NCBI RefSeq assembly: GCF_958979055.1
Contig: NC_084891.1
Location: 30,128,001 to 30,192,000 of the forward strand
Length of the DNA stretch: 64,000 bases
Source: Alnus glutinosa
Taxonomy: Eukaryota > Streptophyta > Magnoliopsida > Fagales > Betulaceae
Reading direction: 5' to 3'
This document shows positions 1 through 13,053 of this stretch, one piece after another. The position numbers and the translations under genes were made by a program. Each line of letters opens with the position of its first letter. The first letter of the stretch is position 1. A model generated the notes under the pieces. That model made no database searches, had not been told where the DNA came from, and saw only the letters and a list, made by a program, of their open reading frames with translations.

Positions 1-1695
1 TCGATGGAGAGAAAGTCGTTGCTAGACCTTTTATTTAAATAACTACATGCTTCCATATGAATGAAAGTTTATGAAAAAGACACATTTTACTTTTTTTTGT
101 TAAAAAAAATTGAAAAAGGTGGTGAATATTTCGTAAAACCAATGAGTATAAGGTTAAGTTTGTAACGTATTTTGGAAAAAGGGCTAATATATTACATTTG
201 GATTATCATCTTCAAACGAGTAGTTAAATTACAATTTGAGCTCTCTAAAATCTTTTATAAAGCTCAATATATCTTATATAGTGCGGAAACAATATTAGAC
301 TTAACAACCATAAACATCCCAATGCCACATGGCAATATAATATTATTATGTTTTTTTTGATATTATTTGTAATGGTCTAAAAAAAAAGGCGATAGTCACA
401 TTTGCACTATTACGCTAAAAAAATTAGTTAAAAATTAAGAAAAACTTCACTTATAATAACCCTTAGTCTTTCATCACTTAACAAAAAATTTTAACGGAAG
501 ATTGGAATTGAAAAAAAATTTGAAAGATAATACCTTAAATTGACATTTTTTAAAGTTTAAGAATTTAATTACAAAAATAATAAAAGATCAGAAATTATAA
601 ATAAAATTTTTCTTAAAAATTTAAAATTTAATGATAATTAACATTTTATAACTTAAAATTTTATAAAAAAAAAACTTTTAAATTTTAGTCCCACCTAATC
701 AAAATTAATACGAGACTTAACACATAGGTTCAACTTTATAATCCACGTATTTATTTAAGGTAAACAACTCATAATATGAGACTAACTTTACGAATTACGG
801 GGGTCACGAAGGAAACAAGATCAGCAGAAGTTATGCACGCGCTAGAGGGGAGAGTTGAAATAGAGTAATTGGCTTTCGCAAACCTTCTCACGTGACAAGG
901 TCTTTGTCTTGGTAATTGCTTGGCTTCTGCTTTTACCGCACGCTTTTCCACCATTTCCTCCTCAAAACTCTCGCAAACTAATTTTCTCTTTTTCATTCAT
1001 ACAACTTCACTGGAGCTAGCGCGTGGATTTCTCAGAAGAATTTCATCCTGCTGCTTTCTTTTCCTTTTCCTCTTCTCTAAATAGCTCGACAGTGGGAAAC
1101 TTATCTGAGAAGTTTCATCGGAGTATGCTTTCCGCTTCCAGAGTAACCGCACATATATCACTACCCCATCTCAATCTTTTTTTTCTTTTTCTTCTTTCTA
1201 CAATCTGATTCCGAATACGGCAACATCTACATGGTTCAGAAACAGCTACATGGGAATCGTCAGGTGCCTTTGGGTGGCCTTGACTCTTGGGTTTGATTAC
1301 TTGCCAAGAAAGAAAAAAACAAGAGTTTTGGGTTTGATTGGCCGTAGAAAGTAGAAAAGCTCTAAGGAATAGCGGAGTATTTGGAATTATAAGCCTTTTG
1401 TTGGGTTTTTATGTAACTGCAGGTTGCAGTTTTTGTTGAATAGTACAGAAGACCGTGCACAAGAGATCCCTCACTTCAACTTGTAACGGATCACACACCC
1501 ATGTATATTAACCCCTTATTACACGACTCCACTATATTAACCTCGGATCTAGAATTCTTTGAAAACCTTTTCCCTTCTCAGTCTATAAACACAAGAGTGC
1601 GCTATTATTTTGTGATTTTGGAGTCTTGCGTGAGAAATTAAACACTTAACTCCTTTTCTTGGGTTTTCTTTGGCTTTTACTTGGAGTCTAAGATC
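1..1695. other. AT-rich upstream region of the AHL gene
   Basis: No coding region is supported here. Bases 1-760 are very AT-rich with A and T runs. Composition becomes balanced from about 800, where short reading frames on both strands lack family resemblance. Bases about 1500-1695 are probably promoter and 5' leader of the AHL gene at 1781, with TATA-like stretches near 1503 and 1532. The exact transcription start cannot be read from sequence alone. Confidence 0.6.

Positions 1696-1722
<27 letters not shown>
1696..1722. repeat. (GA)n microsatellite in AHL 5' leader
   Basis: A pure GA dinucleotide run of about 27 bp lies 59 bp before the AHL start codon. GA repeats in plant leaders are known binding sites for BPC/GAGA-binding proteins, so it may be regulatory; that role is inferred. 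Confidence 0.8.
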
Positions 1723-1726
<4 letters not shown>

Positions 1727-1780
1727 TCTACGGAGAAAAAGAGGGTTGCAAATAAGTGGTGGGAGAGAGTAGATGTGGCG

Positions 1781-2683
1781 ATGGCGGGGTACAATGAAGA
1801 AAACCAAGGTGGCTCTCGCTACTTCCACCACCTCTTGGGGCCAGAGCTGCACCTCCAGAGACCTCCTTCTAATATTAACCCACAACACCAACCCTCCGAT
1901 TCCAAGGACTCCTCTGACAGAGATCACAAGCTCGACTCCGATGCCCAAGCCACCAGTAGCTCCGGTGCAGCCACCACCTCTAACCGCCGCCCACGTGGCC
2001 GTCCTCCCGGATCCAAGAACAAACCCAAGCCTCCCATAATCGTCACGCGGGACAGCCCCAACGCTCTCCGATCCCATGTGCTCGAGGTCTCCAACGCCGC
2101 CGACATCGTCGAGAGCGTGTCCAGCTATGCCAGGAGGAGAGGGAGAGGGGTCTGTGTGCTCAGCGGAACCGGGACAGTAGCCAATGTCACGCTGCGCCAA
2201 CCTGCAGCTCCTGCAGGGTCCGTGGTGACGCTGCACGGCCGCTTCGAGATTCTCTCTCTTACGGGGACTGTGCTCCCGCCTCCGGCTCCGCCGGGTGCGG
2301 GGGGGTTGTCGATATTTTTGTCAGGTGGACAGGGACAGGTGGTTGGGGGAAGCGTGGTGGGCCCGTTGGTGGCATCGGGTCCGGTTGTTTTGATGGCTGC
2401 GTCGTTTGCGAATGCTGTGTTTGAAAGGCTGCCGTTGGATGAGGAGGAAGGACCAGTGCAGGTCCAACCCACTGCGTCGCAGTCTTCGGGTGTGACTGGT
2501 GGTGGCGGCGGAGGCGGAGGCGGCGGCGGACAGCTTGGTGAGGGTGGAGGAGGAGGAGGAAGTGGAGGTGGTGGTGGTGGTGGTGGGGTTTCTCTTTTTG
2601 GTGGGGGAGGGAATATGGGGAACTTTCCATTTTCGGGTGATCTGTTTGGGTGGAGTGGGAGTGCTGCAAGGCCTCCATTTTAA
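1781..2683 (+). CDS. AHL27: AT-hook motif nuclear-localized protein, AHL27/AHL29 type
   Basis: Single-exon gene of 300 aa. It opens [20 protein letters not shown], close to AHL27/ESCAROLA and AHL29/SOB3. A type I AT-hook (core [16 protein letters not shown]) starts near residue 69 and binds the minor groove of AT-rich DNA. The PPC/DUF296 domain follows, with the conserved GRFEIL near residue 153, and mediates trimer formation and partner binding. The C-terminus is poly-glycine (about residues 244-283) and ends RPPF, as in AHL27. I chose the ATG at 1781 because the frame upstream to 1670 only translates the GA repeat (RERERE) and lacks family similarity. Known family roles are nuclear repression of hypocotyl growth and delay of senescence. 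Lack of introns fits clade A AHLs. The syntenic position beside an ARID5/6-type gene supports orthology. Confidence 0.93.
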   Translation: MAGYNEENQGGSRYFHHLLGPELHLQRPPSNINPQHQPSDSKDSSDRDHKLDSDAQATSSSGAATTSNRRPRGRPPGSKNKPKPPIIVTRDSPNALRSHVLEVSNAADIVESVSSYARRRGRGVCVLSGTGTVANVTLRQPAAPAGSVVTLHGRFEILSLTGTVLPPPAPPGAGGLSIFLSGGQGQVVGGSVVGPLVASGPVVLMAASFANAVFERLPLDEEEGPVQVQPTASQSSGVTGGGGGGGGGGGQLGEGGGGGGSGGGGGGGGVSLFGGGGNMGNFPFSGDLFGWSGSAARPPF

Positions 2684-4337
2684 GCGGTGGCGATTTCAAG
2701 TAAGCTGGAAATGCTAGATTTTGATATGGGCCGGGTTTAATTCTCGCTCATAATTGAGATCCATTTTTCTCAGCTTCATCTAAATAAATGGCGGAGGAGA
2801 TGGATGTATGATAAAATGTCTGTGATATATATACTCAACAAATTGGTACTCTCATCTTTGTAATCAAACGAGAACAAGAAAGGGTTTCCAGAATCCCATC
2901 TTGTAAATTTATGAAGGCTTGCGTCTACTCGAAGAAACCCAGATTGGAGCAAATAAATTAAGGATTGGAGACTGCTCAAAGGTCAGTATAACTAAACCAT
3001 TCGGGTTCTTTCCTTGCCTTTTCCGTCTTCCGTTGTTTTTTTTTTTTTTTTGTTTATTTCTCAACTTACTTCTGCTAGTTTATACATAAGTACTGATAGT
3101 TGTATTGCGGAACTGTTATAATGGACATATCGGGGGCTTATTTTTGTGTTTCCATCTCTTGCGCAGCACTTGATCGTTATATATGCATTTCCTTTCAATT
3201 ACTGAATATATATAGAAATTCAAAAAGTTGCTAGCTCCAGTTTGTGAATTTCTAACATGAAATTTACACACATGGGAATAAAATTAGTCCTTCTTTTTAG
3301 TAATTTATGTATGTAACTTTTTGTATATATATATATATATAATGTGTATGTATGTATGCATATGCAATGTATTGATATATGAACCTAGCTAGCTAGTACT
3401 TCATATTATATTATAATGGTCATTGCTTGTGTTGCACGAACCCATGTGTGATCTCCGTCTTGTTTTGTAGCTTTATTTCATTTTCCGCTTACCCAATAAG
3501 GAAAACGCAGCGTGAAGAACAACAAAAGCTTGTTTCTCTAACAGTGGAAACCCTAGTTCTGAACCTGGAGAAACCATGCAAGCCAATCTCTTTCTCTCCT
3601 GCCAACTTACAGTTGGCTGACCAAACGTTATAGCAGTAGAAACTTGAAAAAGAACGTTCTCTTGTCAGTTATAAAAACATAGAAACGTCTACAGTGTTGG
3701 AGAGAGAAATATATTTTATGTATTTAAGAGATTCTTGCGCATGCCTACGACATCCGAAGCTAGACCTGTCTTTCACTTTTGGATTTTGAAAGAATGGAAA
3801 ACTGAGCTTCTTGTCCCAAGACCCAAAAAGAAAATAACAGAAAAATAATATAAAATTAATAAATAAAATCTTAAGCTCCAAACCCAAAAGAAGGGGTAAA
3901 ATTTTGATGAAAATTAAAGGGGAAAAGATGTTCTTGGAACTTTCACAAATTTCTTTCTTCTCTTTTTGATTGGTTCTTGGAATGCAAGATTTTATATTCT
4001 ATACTTATCAAGTATTGAAAAAACGTTTGTATATATATATATATATCATGCAAATACCGAAACCCAAGAGGCATTGTTCTTCCGTAGTTAATGATACGGA
4101 CTTTCCTATACCTCTAAGAATTGCTTAACTAATTAGCTAGCGCGCTTATGTTTTTGGTTTTATGGACAAGGTTTCATTCATCTGCTATTCATGTCTTCCA
4201 CACAGAAACACTCAGAGAGCTAGGGAGGGAATAAGAATACATACATGGAAGAACGTAAAAAAACAGATTGAATTTTCTTAGACCTTGTAATTATTTTCAA
4301 TAAAAATAAGAACTAGCTAGAATCAATGCAGCAAATA

Positions 4338-4368
<31 letters not shown>

Positions 4369-7300
4369 CTAGGCATTATGCAGTAAGAGCAGTAGAAAAC
4401 GTTTATCTGTGATATAGAATTACATCTATCCTACGTATGGTAACTGCTTTGAAGTTAATTAGTTATCTGATAGAAAGTCATGAAGAGATGGATTAAGTCG
4501 TTGGATGAGACATGTTTTGCATCGAATGCCTCATCAGCAGTAGTGAATTAGTTAATTAACATGAAAGTTTGATTTTTATGGTAGTTTTTGGACTGATGTG
4601 TAAGCATTGAGATGTATTACTTCTAGTTCCCTAAGGTTTGATTCATGTAAGATACCAAGGCTGCATGTGGCACATTGTTTCATGCAGAAGAAAAAGAATT
4701 GATATAACAGGATTTAGAGGAGGTAATTAAGATTATAATTTGAACATTGATGCTTTTTTTGTCCAACGTGAAAGAGAGCAATATTTTCCTTTGCTTCATT
4801 TGAGAGGTTCTTATGAAGTTGTACGAGTTTTCTAGGACTCTTCCCTTTTTCTATTAGTTAAATCAGGTTCTCAACATTCTACCTTTGAAAGCTCTATTAG
4901 ATAGATCATAGATGGGAGAGGGTAGAGCATGTAAATGGGGTCCTTAATTAGATCAAGCAAGATATAAGATTAGGATATGCATGATTTTGAGGTCATGCAT
5001 GCGATGTGACTGGACCTTTCCTAATGGTGCAACTAGATGAATGGGGGTATATATATATATATATATAATCAATAGCAGCCTTATATATAAACCCTTGAAA
5101 ATCTACCTTCATATGATTTTTTTCCTAAATCGTTCGGTTCACAGACTGATTTAGTGTAGACGTAAAAGCTTTTGGAAGAAAAAAATTCTACCATATTGGT
5201 TTTTTTTTTTTTTTGTTCTATTTTAATTTTTGGCAAACACATAAGTAAGCTCTTTGATAACCCATCGCATGTTATCCATCACATCTATTAAAAAACTGTG
5301 CAAATTGTTTTGTGGCTTTTTTGCTTATTTTCCTACATGTGTGTGGACGTAGTGCATTTTGTTTCTAAATTAACTATCACAGGATTCAGAAAGTACCTTT
5401 TGTTCAATCTATATGTAGTCCTAAATGATCAGCTATGTATGTAGATATTCCTGATATCGGAAGAGCTTAGAAACGAAGACCCTTTTACCTAAATTATATG
5501 AAGAAAAATCTGATATAATCTTTTATCATCAATTCTTCTTCCTTTTTCTTCCATATGTAATCAAGTACTAGGGAGAACTAGTACATATATGTAAATAACA
5601 AGCATGCAGGAGAAAACTATAAAAGATGCATGATCATGCGACATCTTGGAATCATGAGGATCCTTGTTAGGTTTTAGGGGCACTGAGAGACCCATTTTGC
5701 ACTGTGCCGAGTGTCAACTGTCCACTCCTAGCAGTAGCACACATCAGAGAGAGAGAGAGAGAGAGTCCACTGGACTATCATCATTAATGTCTATCACCAA
5801 GTTGCAAAAGTATCAAGCTAAAAGAGAGAGAACAATGGTGCGAAGATATCATGCCCTAGCTGGGCTGCTTGTTTATGATATTTTCTTCTAATTAAACTTC
5901 CACTTTCCAGTTCATATTTCGCAGCTTTAATAATTGGGAGTTTCTAGTTAAGCCCCCCCCAAGCCATAGTGTTCCCCCCCCCCCAAAAAAAAAAAAAAAA
6001 AAATCTAAAAAAAAAAGAAGAAACAAATATAATTTTTATCCCAATTCTTTAAAAAATTTATAGTTTTGGACCCCCAAATTATTTTTTTTCAATTTGGCCC
6101 CCCAAAGCCTAAAAGCTGGCTCCGCCACTGTTAATATATACACCCGTACAGGGTAAGAAGAAAGAAAATGAAGACAGCGTGCGAGTTTCATAAGAATTTA
6201 AACAAACAGGGTTCACCTGAAACTTAAACCCTAACTAGTTTGTGTTATATATATTACCACGTACGATCCACGAATAACCATATATATGTTATATATATAT
6301 AAGGGATATTTAGGATTCTCTCCGTTCAAAGTAAAATGAAGATAATTAATTTTATAATTCATATTGAATTTTATAGATTTAATAGTGTATACGTTGTCAC
6401 GTCATTTAAAATTTTTAAACGATTCGACACAATATACACAATTAAATACAATAAAATAAAATTTAAACAGAAAAATAAATCATTTTTAAAAAGAGAATGT
6501 TATATTATATCATGACGTAAACGGAGATATATATAACTAATTATTTAATTTGGCAAATGAGCGGCATGAACCTTGTTTTGTGTCCTCAAGACATTTTCGG
6601 TGAGAAATATTAGAAATCATATTTTTATTTTTTAATTATTTTATAATGTTGATTAGTGACAGCCTTAATTAATCAACTCTTGATTATTTTTTTTTAAGAA
6701 AAAATTAATCTAATAATTAGTTAAAACAGCCGCATCAACATTATAAAATAAAAATATAATTTATAGAATTAATCATTCCGGTCACGAGACAAGCAGAGAA
6801 AATGATCGACCGCATTAATTTTCTTTATAATTAGCGGTATATATGTATACCCATGAAAAATGCAGGAATAGAAGTTGCATGCAGTTGTCCAATTAGGTGA
6901 CAGGCCAATACTCCAAGCCTTATTTAGCTGGGTTGGGCTTCTCATAGGTTATGGAAGTTGGGTAATGCCTAAATCAATCACACGCTCATTGGCTAGGCTT
7001 AAGCCCAAGGCCCGTTGTTTTTAATTTCTTATTTTTGGTCCCAAACACAGGATTGGACCGACCGTATCCAAGGTACGAATTTACCGAAAAGTAAAGTTCA
7101 AATTAATATCATCGACTACTATTAATATATTAATACGATCATTTGGGCAAAAAATAAAAATAAAAAATAAACTAGAACCTTATAATTATATAATGCCAGC
7201 GCTGATGATTTCCACCTACAGAAAAGAAATTTCAGTTGATTGATGAAGTGACCGAACATATTATCGGACAAGAGCCGTGGACGTTTTTGCTTGTGTTGAT

Positions 7301-7446
7301 GAATTTGAGCGGAAACGTTTGTGCTTCATGCATGCAACGATCGGAGCTTTGCAAACAATCATGTCACTCCTCGATCGATCAATCAAGATTCAAGACATTG
7401 AAATTAGAAATCCATGCATCCTCACCCTTCAATTTCAACAGACACG
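2684..7446. other. Long gene-free AT-rich region
   Basis: The AHL 3' UTR probably occupies the first few hundred bases. The rest holds many (AT)n runs (about 3325-3343, 4026-4048, 4340-4370, 5047-5068), poly-T tracts near 3038 and 5201, and a (GA)n run near 5747-5765. Short reading frames here have no recognisable domain. A transposon-derived fragment at 5947-6130 is listed separately. I see no supported gene. Confidence 0.6.
5947..6130 (-). mobile_element. hAT-like non-autonomous element fragment
   Basis: The segment ends CTGGCTCCGCCACTG, the reverse of the common plant terminus CAGTGGCGGAGCCAG, and contains C-rich and A-rich blocks typical of this family. A related, better delimited copy lies at 58114-58304. 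The left end is degraded and no certain target duplication was found. Confidence 0.5.
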
Positions 7447-7451
7447 AACCA

Positions 7452-7774
7452 TGTAAAAGTTCATAAGCTTTACTCACTCTCAAAAGACGTCTTCAGAGAG
7501 GAGGAGATACTATGGCTTATAAAGTGTACAAGACAAAGATATCTTAGCAATGTGAGACACTTTAAAACGCCCCTCACGTGTGACATATTTGACTAAACAC
7601 GTGTTCAACAACAGGAAGAAAATGTCCATCATTGTCAAAGGAACCCGCTTTGATACCATGTAAAAGTCTATGGAGTTTACTCACTCTCAAAAAACGCCTT
7701 GAGAGAAAAGGAGACACCATGACTTATAAAGTGTACAAGACAAGGATCTCTTACCAATGTGGGACACTTTAACA
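7452..7774 (-). mobile_element. TRIM retrotransposon (two 116-bp LTRs)
   Basis: Terminal-repeat retrotransposon in miniature, lying on the minus strand. The LTRs are 7659-7774 (5') and 7452-7567 (3'), each TG...CA-like and about 84% identical (roughly 19 differences), so the insertion is old. Directly inside the 5' LTR is TGGTATCAAAGC, matching the methionine-tRNA primer-binding site; a purine-rich GTGAGGGGCG tract precedes the 3' LTR. A 5-bp target duplication AACCA flanks it at 7447-7451 and 7775-7779. It has no coding capacity, as expected for TRIMs, and looks structurally complete. Confidence 0.88.
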
Positions 7775-7862
7775 AACCACAATCACTATGAAATGAAAGA
7801 AACGTCCAGGCAGAAAGCTCAAGAAAAGGAAAGAACCTCTGCATCGAGTCTTATGGGCTTAG

Positions 7863-8342
7863 CTATGGGCCACAGATCGAGTTGCCATCCGCTGAAAGTG
7901 CTGACATTTTGATGAACTCCAAGCAATCGGAAATCGCTTCCGAATAAAATGAATTTGAGCCATTATATGATCTAGAGCTGCAACCGGATATGCGTCGTCG
8001 ACGTCCCTCTAACACCATTCTTTCATCCAGAGAACTATTTCCGTTGATATTGCTACTCGTGATGCTTCTCTTGGTTCTACATTTTTTCAGAAATTTCAAA
8101 GCTTGCTTATATGGAAACCTCCACTTACAAAAGAACAACCTGACGAAGTAAAAGAACCTCACCCGCAGAACTGAAAACCGCCTTTTGTGCAACCGGAAAC
8201 CTCTTGATGGAGGCCTTCTCTGACCACTTCTCCAGTCGTAGCTCATATGACCCATTTGGTCAGGGTCAGGGGGCATCAATGGCGGGCAAGGAGTTGTGGC
8301 AGCAGGAGCAAGTTTCCATAAAAAGCTATGAAATCTCAACAC
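7863..8342 (-). CDS. Uncharacterised small basic plant protein (5' end uncertain)
   Basis: An open frame of about 159 codons with balanced composition, unlike its AT-rich surroundings. It reads SFLWKLAPAATTPCPP near the start, then an Arg/Lys/Phe-rich central part, then a Ser-rich end with GRRRRISGCSSRSYNGSNSF. I do not recognise the family. No ATG occurs in frame at the left of the open frame: the first codon is GTG and a stop lies a few codons upstream. Either translation begins at an internal ATG such as the one before PPDPDQMGH (about 8275), or a short upstream exon joins at an AG such as the one in CATAG near 8333. No transmembrane segment is clear. It could also be a spurious frame, but the codon texture looks genic. 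Confidence 0.5.
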   Translation of the reverse strand: MLRFHSFLWKLAPAATTPCPPLMPPDPDQMGHMSYDWRSGQRRPPSRGFRLHKRRFSVLRVRFFYFVRLFFCKWRFPYKQALKFLKKCRTKRSITSSNINGNSSLDERMVLEGRRRRISGCSSRSYNGSNSFYSEAISDCLEFIKMSALSADGNSICGP

Positions 8343-9977
8343 AAAAAGCGGAGATCAGTCGTACGAGTTATATATATATATGAGGTAATTAGGAATTAGC
8401 ACTTCATATATTCTGTTTAACTCGTGACGCGCACTCAAACGGGGCATCATCGCACGACGTCGTTTTCTTGTATATACGACGAAGATAAGCTCTGTGCATG
8501 ATTGACTCGCCCAACCCCGGAGTCTTTTCTTTCGGTCGTCACGTGAATATAAGTAAAATTAATATAGAAGAAGAAGAAGAAAATAAATGATGGTGCCACG
8601 TAAGCGAAATTAATTCAACGAACAAGCCCAACTCCTATTGGCCTCTTTGGGACCTTTGGCTCCGTTAACACCTAATTGATATTCAATATCAACAATAATA
8701 TATTCTAATCACTTCTTTTTTATAAGTAAATACGATAGAGATTAGGATACTAAAATTCAATTGTTTGTTCGAATTACACGTAATTTAGACAGTTCCACGT
8801 AGAAAGAACAAGCGGGCCTTACACCTCAGATTGTTCGATTGAGTCAAGTGAGTCCTGTAGCTTAATTTCCTCTATGTGAGCAAATTGGACGGATTGAGAT
8901 CTTCAACAATTTAAGCCATAATTGTGACCTTGAGCAAATAAGTCTTATATGAACTCTCTTATAATTGTTTGAGATTACAATTCTCAGTAGAACTACACTC
9001 CAAAATTAGATTATGCGGGCCTAGAGAAGATGAGAGGTAGGTACGGGATCAATGAAGATTGGGTCCATAATCCATTGGTTGCACAGGGCTTAGTCAAGGT
9101 CCTCAAGGAAGTTGCTTATCTTTGATCAAATTCTCCATTGACCACGTCATCACGTGACTGAGGAGTTCCAGTTTTCATCAACCTAGTCAGATCAAAAAGT
9201 TAAGGAAAACTTGGTGTATGCCAATAATGGGGTCAAAATAAATTTTAAGTGGGTGACAGGGAATCACAAGCCTAAAAATGTTGTTATAAAAGAAATAATT
9301 CAGAGAGGTTTGTCAGTGGTTTGAATGTTCTCTCCTTAAAAAGGTATAAAGAGCAATTCCAGCACATAGAATCATAGATAAAGAGTGGAAGGATAGTGAT
9401 AAGCTAATGTCTGCATTTCCAGCTCCGAAGTGGCTGTCCACCAAACCCTCCCCTTTCTTGGTTTTCTATTCTAATGGCGATATCTTCTTCTTCTTTTATT
9501 TTTTCTTTTTTTCTTTTTGGTAGAAAGAATTGCAGTGGCATAACTACGACACTAGTGGTAGGAAATCAGTATGGAGGCCCTTACGTGAAAGGCACCATCT
9601 AAGATTCTAAATCCCTCCAACGTTCAGAGCTTCCTCCCCGGCCTCCGGTTCCCCATTCACAAATGCCGGCCAGGAAAGATTTTGGAAACCATTCAAGACC
9701 AGCCTCCTACAAATCAGAAATCCCATATTGAACCTAATATTCTAAAACACAATAAATTTGAAATCTATTTTACCGCTAAAATTTTGTTTCGGTGTACAGA
9801 TTGTGTACATAATGACAAGTCATTCAAAAAATTTTAAATGATATGATAACATATATAACATTAAATCTGTAAAATAAAATCTAGATCATGAAATAGAGAA
9901 GATCCTAATCTACGAGGCACGTGGGTCCGGGGGAGCCGATGAAAACCAAGGACCATGTTAAGTGCACAAATAGGGAA
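8343..9977. other. Gene-free intergenic region
   Basis: No gene is supported. The sequence contains G-box-like CACGTG cores (for example near 8540 and 9153), a short GAA repeat near 8570 and moderately AT-rich DNA. The part just right of 8342 may be the promoter of the small gene on the minus strand. The last 9 bp (9969-9977) are the left target duplication of the MULE-like element. Confidence 0.5.
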
Positions 9978-10661
9978 GAGAAATGCTAGGAGTATAAAAA
10001 CTTCTACAAAAAGAACTTTACAAACTGACATAGCATTATATATAAAGACGAAAATGCCCTTTTAGCAAAACCCATTATTTCAAGACCACCCAAAGTCCTC
10101 TGATTTCTCCAATCAGAGACCGACTGATTTTTTCGACCATTATTCCAATCTCGCCGGACAGCCGGTTCGGAGTTTTCGGCTTGCTCCGATTCAGAGTTTC
10201 CAGCTAGGCGAGGCTTTCTTGATGGTTCGAAGTCTCCAACCACGAACAGATCGTTCCCCGATCAGGTGCGTCATCTGGTTGTTCCCGGCCGTCTGTCTTT
10301 CGACCAAAAGCTTTTGGTCGGGGTTGTGGTCAAGTTCGAGATTGTCTGAGATTCTAGGTTTCCATTGGGTCGAGGTGCTGGGTTTCCGATGGTCGTGGTG
10401 GCCGTCGTGCTGAGTTTCCGGTGGTGTAACGGTTTCCAGCGAAGTGGGTTCAACAAGGGATGAAAAGGTATTCGGTGGTGTAATGGTTTCCAGTGAGGTG
10501 AGTTCAACAGGGGATGAAATGGTATTTTTGTCTAGGTACGAAAATTTGTTTTAACTTATTTTAATATTAAGCTAATGTTGAGTTGATGTGGAGCCTCTCA
10601 CGAGACTCTATCAGTTTGTAAACTTCCCTTTGTAAAAGTTTAAGTACCCCTAGCATTTCTC
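9978..10661. mobile_element. MULE-like non-autonomous element with GC-rich interior
   Basis: A 684-bp element bounded by terminal inverted repeats of about 55 bp starting GAGAAATGCTAGG and ending CCTAGCATTTCTC-like. It is flanked by a perfect 9-bp direct repeat AATAGGGAA at 9969-9977 and 10662-10670, the size expected for Mutator-like transposition. The interior (about 10130-10530) is much more GC-rich than both flanks and contains partly repeated units around GTTTCCRGTGRGGT. It has no transposase. The interior could be captured host sequence (Pack-MULE-like), which I cannot trace by eye. Confidence 0.85.
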
Positions 10662-11022
10662 AATAGGGAAACTTCCAAAGTCCAAGCCAACAGCTATTTA
10701 ATTTCCTTTGCGCTGATCTTTTAGATATCCTAACCCTGTCATTGCCAAAAGAAATTTGGAAAACTACAGCTGGAAAAAATCAAATAAACCAACTAAACAT
10801 ACTTCGATTTCATCAATTCATGGGTCCTCTAAAACTAATATGAGAAATTTACATGGAAATAATTAGCCAAACCTGGCATTAAATTTTAATTTGGTATTTT
10901 GGACTGATCTAACAAAGAGAAAATTAGTTCTAAGCTAAACCTTCATGCCTCAATGCCCTAAATTTGATTCCTTCACAGAAAAATTGATTAGCTGGCCATA
11001 AGGATCAGATTCAAATTGACCG

Positions 11023-12988
11023 TTACTCAAAAGGGACACGTACAAAGAGCCGGCCATGCAGGCTAACAACGGCAGATGTCTGAAGTGGATCAATTCTCGC
11101 AGGTAAGCTAACGACCTGAAACCCACACCAATAAAGAAATTTAAAGGATCAGTGATAAATCCTTGCAGATTTTAAAAGAATGATACTGAAGGTAATAAAT
11201 AATTAACTCCTAAAAATATGACGAGATCAAATACTCAGGACACAATAAATTCTACTTAGACCCAACTATATTGCTGGTCCTTGCCATATACAGGCGAGTT
11301 CTTTCCACATGTATTTGATTATTTCAAAAGCTAGACATAAATAAAGGATAAAATGAGGAAAGAAATCGGAGATAGAGAGAGATACGAGGTGGGGATTTGA
11401 ATAGCACGAGATCAGCTCAGCTCAAAAGAAAGCCGTGTTTAACAGAGAGAGGGAAACTAGAGAAAGGCATGGAGGCTGTGGTTTGGAGCTGGTTGGAGAC
11501 GGTGGTGGTTGTGGTTGTGGTGGTTTAGAAGTTCCTCTTCAGATTGTTGGATCTTTTCTCTCCAAGTTTTGAGAACCAAAAACAATAAAATACCAAAGAG
11601 AAGTACACAAGAATAGAAAAGGCATAAAATAAAAAAGAAAGAGTACACAAGACTGAATACGAGCACAGGTAGAAGGGAAATCTGGAGAAGTAAAAAATAG
11701 AGTTCCTTCAATCAATGTCAAAGACATACCTTTTTAAAGGGTGTGATACCCCAAGGATTATCAAGCTGCTCTGGTTGACCAGTTATAACCAAACGTCCAG
11801 CTGGATCTGATTGAACTCGCACCTGGGTGCACCAAAAAACAAGGCTGGCCATAAGCACCAGAGACTGAGTAGTAAATGTGATCCCACACTACAATGAAGG
11901 GAATATATAATTATAAAGTAACACAAATAAGGGAATACAGAAGTCTGAATTCTGTTTGTAATCCACAAATCATTCCTACTGACAATCAGAATTTCTTTAA
12001 ATACGTCCTTGAATTCACTCGAGACACAAGAAAAACAGAGACTGGAAAATACATGGGTTCTCTTTATTGGAACTTTGTTTCTATTGATTTTTGTTTCCAG
12101 ATGGTTAGTTACTCTTTTACCTTGGAAAACATATACCAACCCCCTGGGGAATTTGTCGCACCTACAAGGTATATAACTTCACAAAATCCTTATCACTTAG
12201 TTTTCAACTTTTTGGATATCTGTGTGCCAACAACTCCAAATTGGATCAGTTTCTCCTCAACAAATAAGTGTGGGATTTCTCGAAATAATACCGGGAGCGG
12301 GAGATTCAATTAACTGAGGTTCAAAGGGTGAGATTTCCTCTCGACCATCAATAGGTTTGGCTAGGGCATTTATAACACAACCTAAATAAGCCTCGCTTAC
12401 TGATATCTGAGCAATTCTTCCTGTTGCTTGCATTTACAGGTGCGAGTGTGTTGTACAAAATAAAATAGATTTGAAGTTGGAAAAATGAATGAGTGTCACT
12501 AGTGTGAGGTCATCCAAAATTCAAAACATCACCAAAATCTGCAGCTGCTTTCTACGTGAATATCATTGGTGACAACAGGCTTTGTTTGCCATCAAAATTA
12601 GGTCCATAATGAACAAATCAACAAATAGAAGGGTAAGAAAAAGAGTGCATCACAAAGAATGCTTACCTCCTCACGCAGTAACCCAGGGACTAGTGCATAT
12701 ACCTCAAAGCAATCTTTCTGAGCACAAAAACAGTCCTCCAAGTAGTCAGGATCCCAAGAAAAGCTACTTGTCACATCCACCAGTATTGCTCTTGGGAAGA
12801 TAAAACATATTAGAAAAGATAAAATAAAACACACTTACAGTTTCCCGCACATTAATCTTCACCCAATCAGCTGGGGGTCCGACATCAACAACTGTTGTGA
12901 CCAGTCTACCAGATGAAAACCATTTAGCTTCGATTCCATCAGAAAATAGAAAAAGAAGATTCCTATAAAACTTAATTGTGCATGCTTC

Positions 12989-13053
<65 letters not shown>

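Noticed and set aside
1694-2699. Several reading frames of 60-180 codons overlapping the AHL gene
   Set aside because: Shadows of the GC-rich AHL coding sequence; only the 1781-2683 frame shows AT-hook and PPC motifs.
10219-10507. Both-strand frames in the MULE interior as a gene
   Set aside because: They lie wholly within a transposon delimited by target duplications and have no recognised domain.
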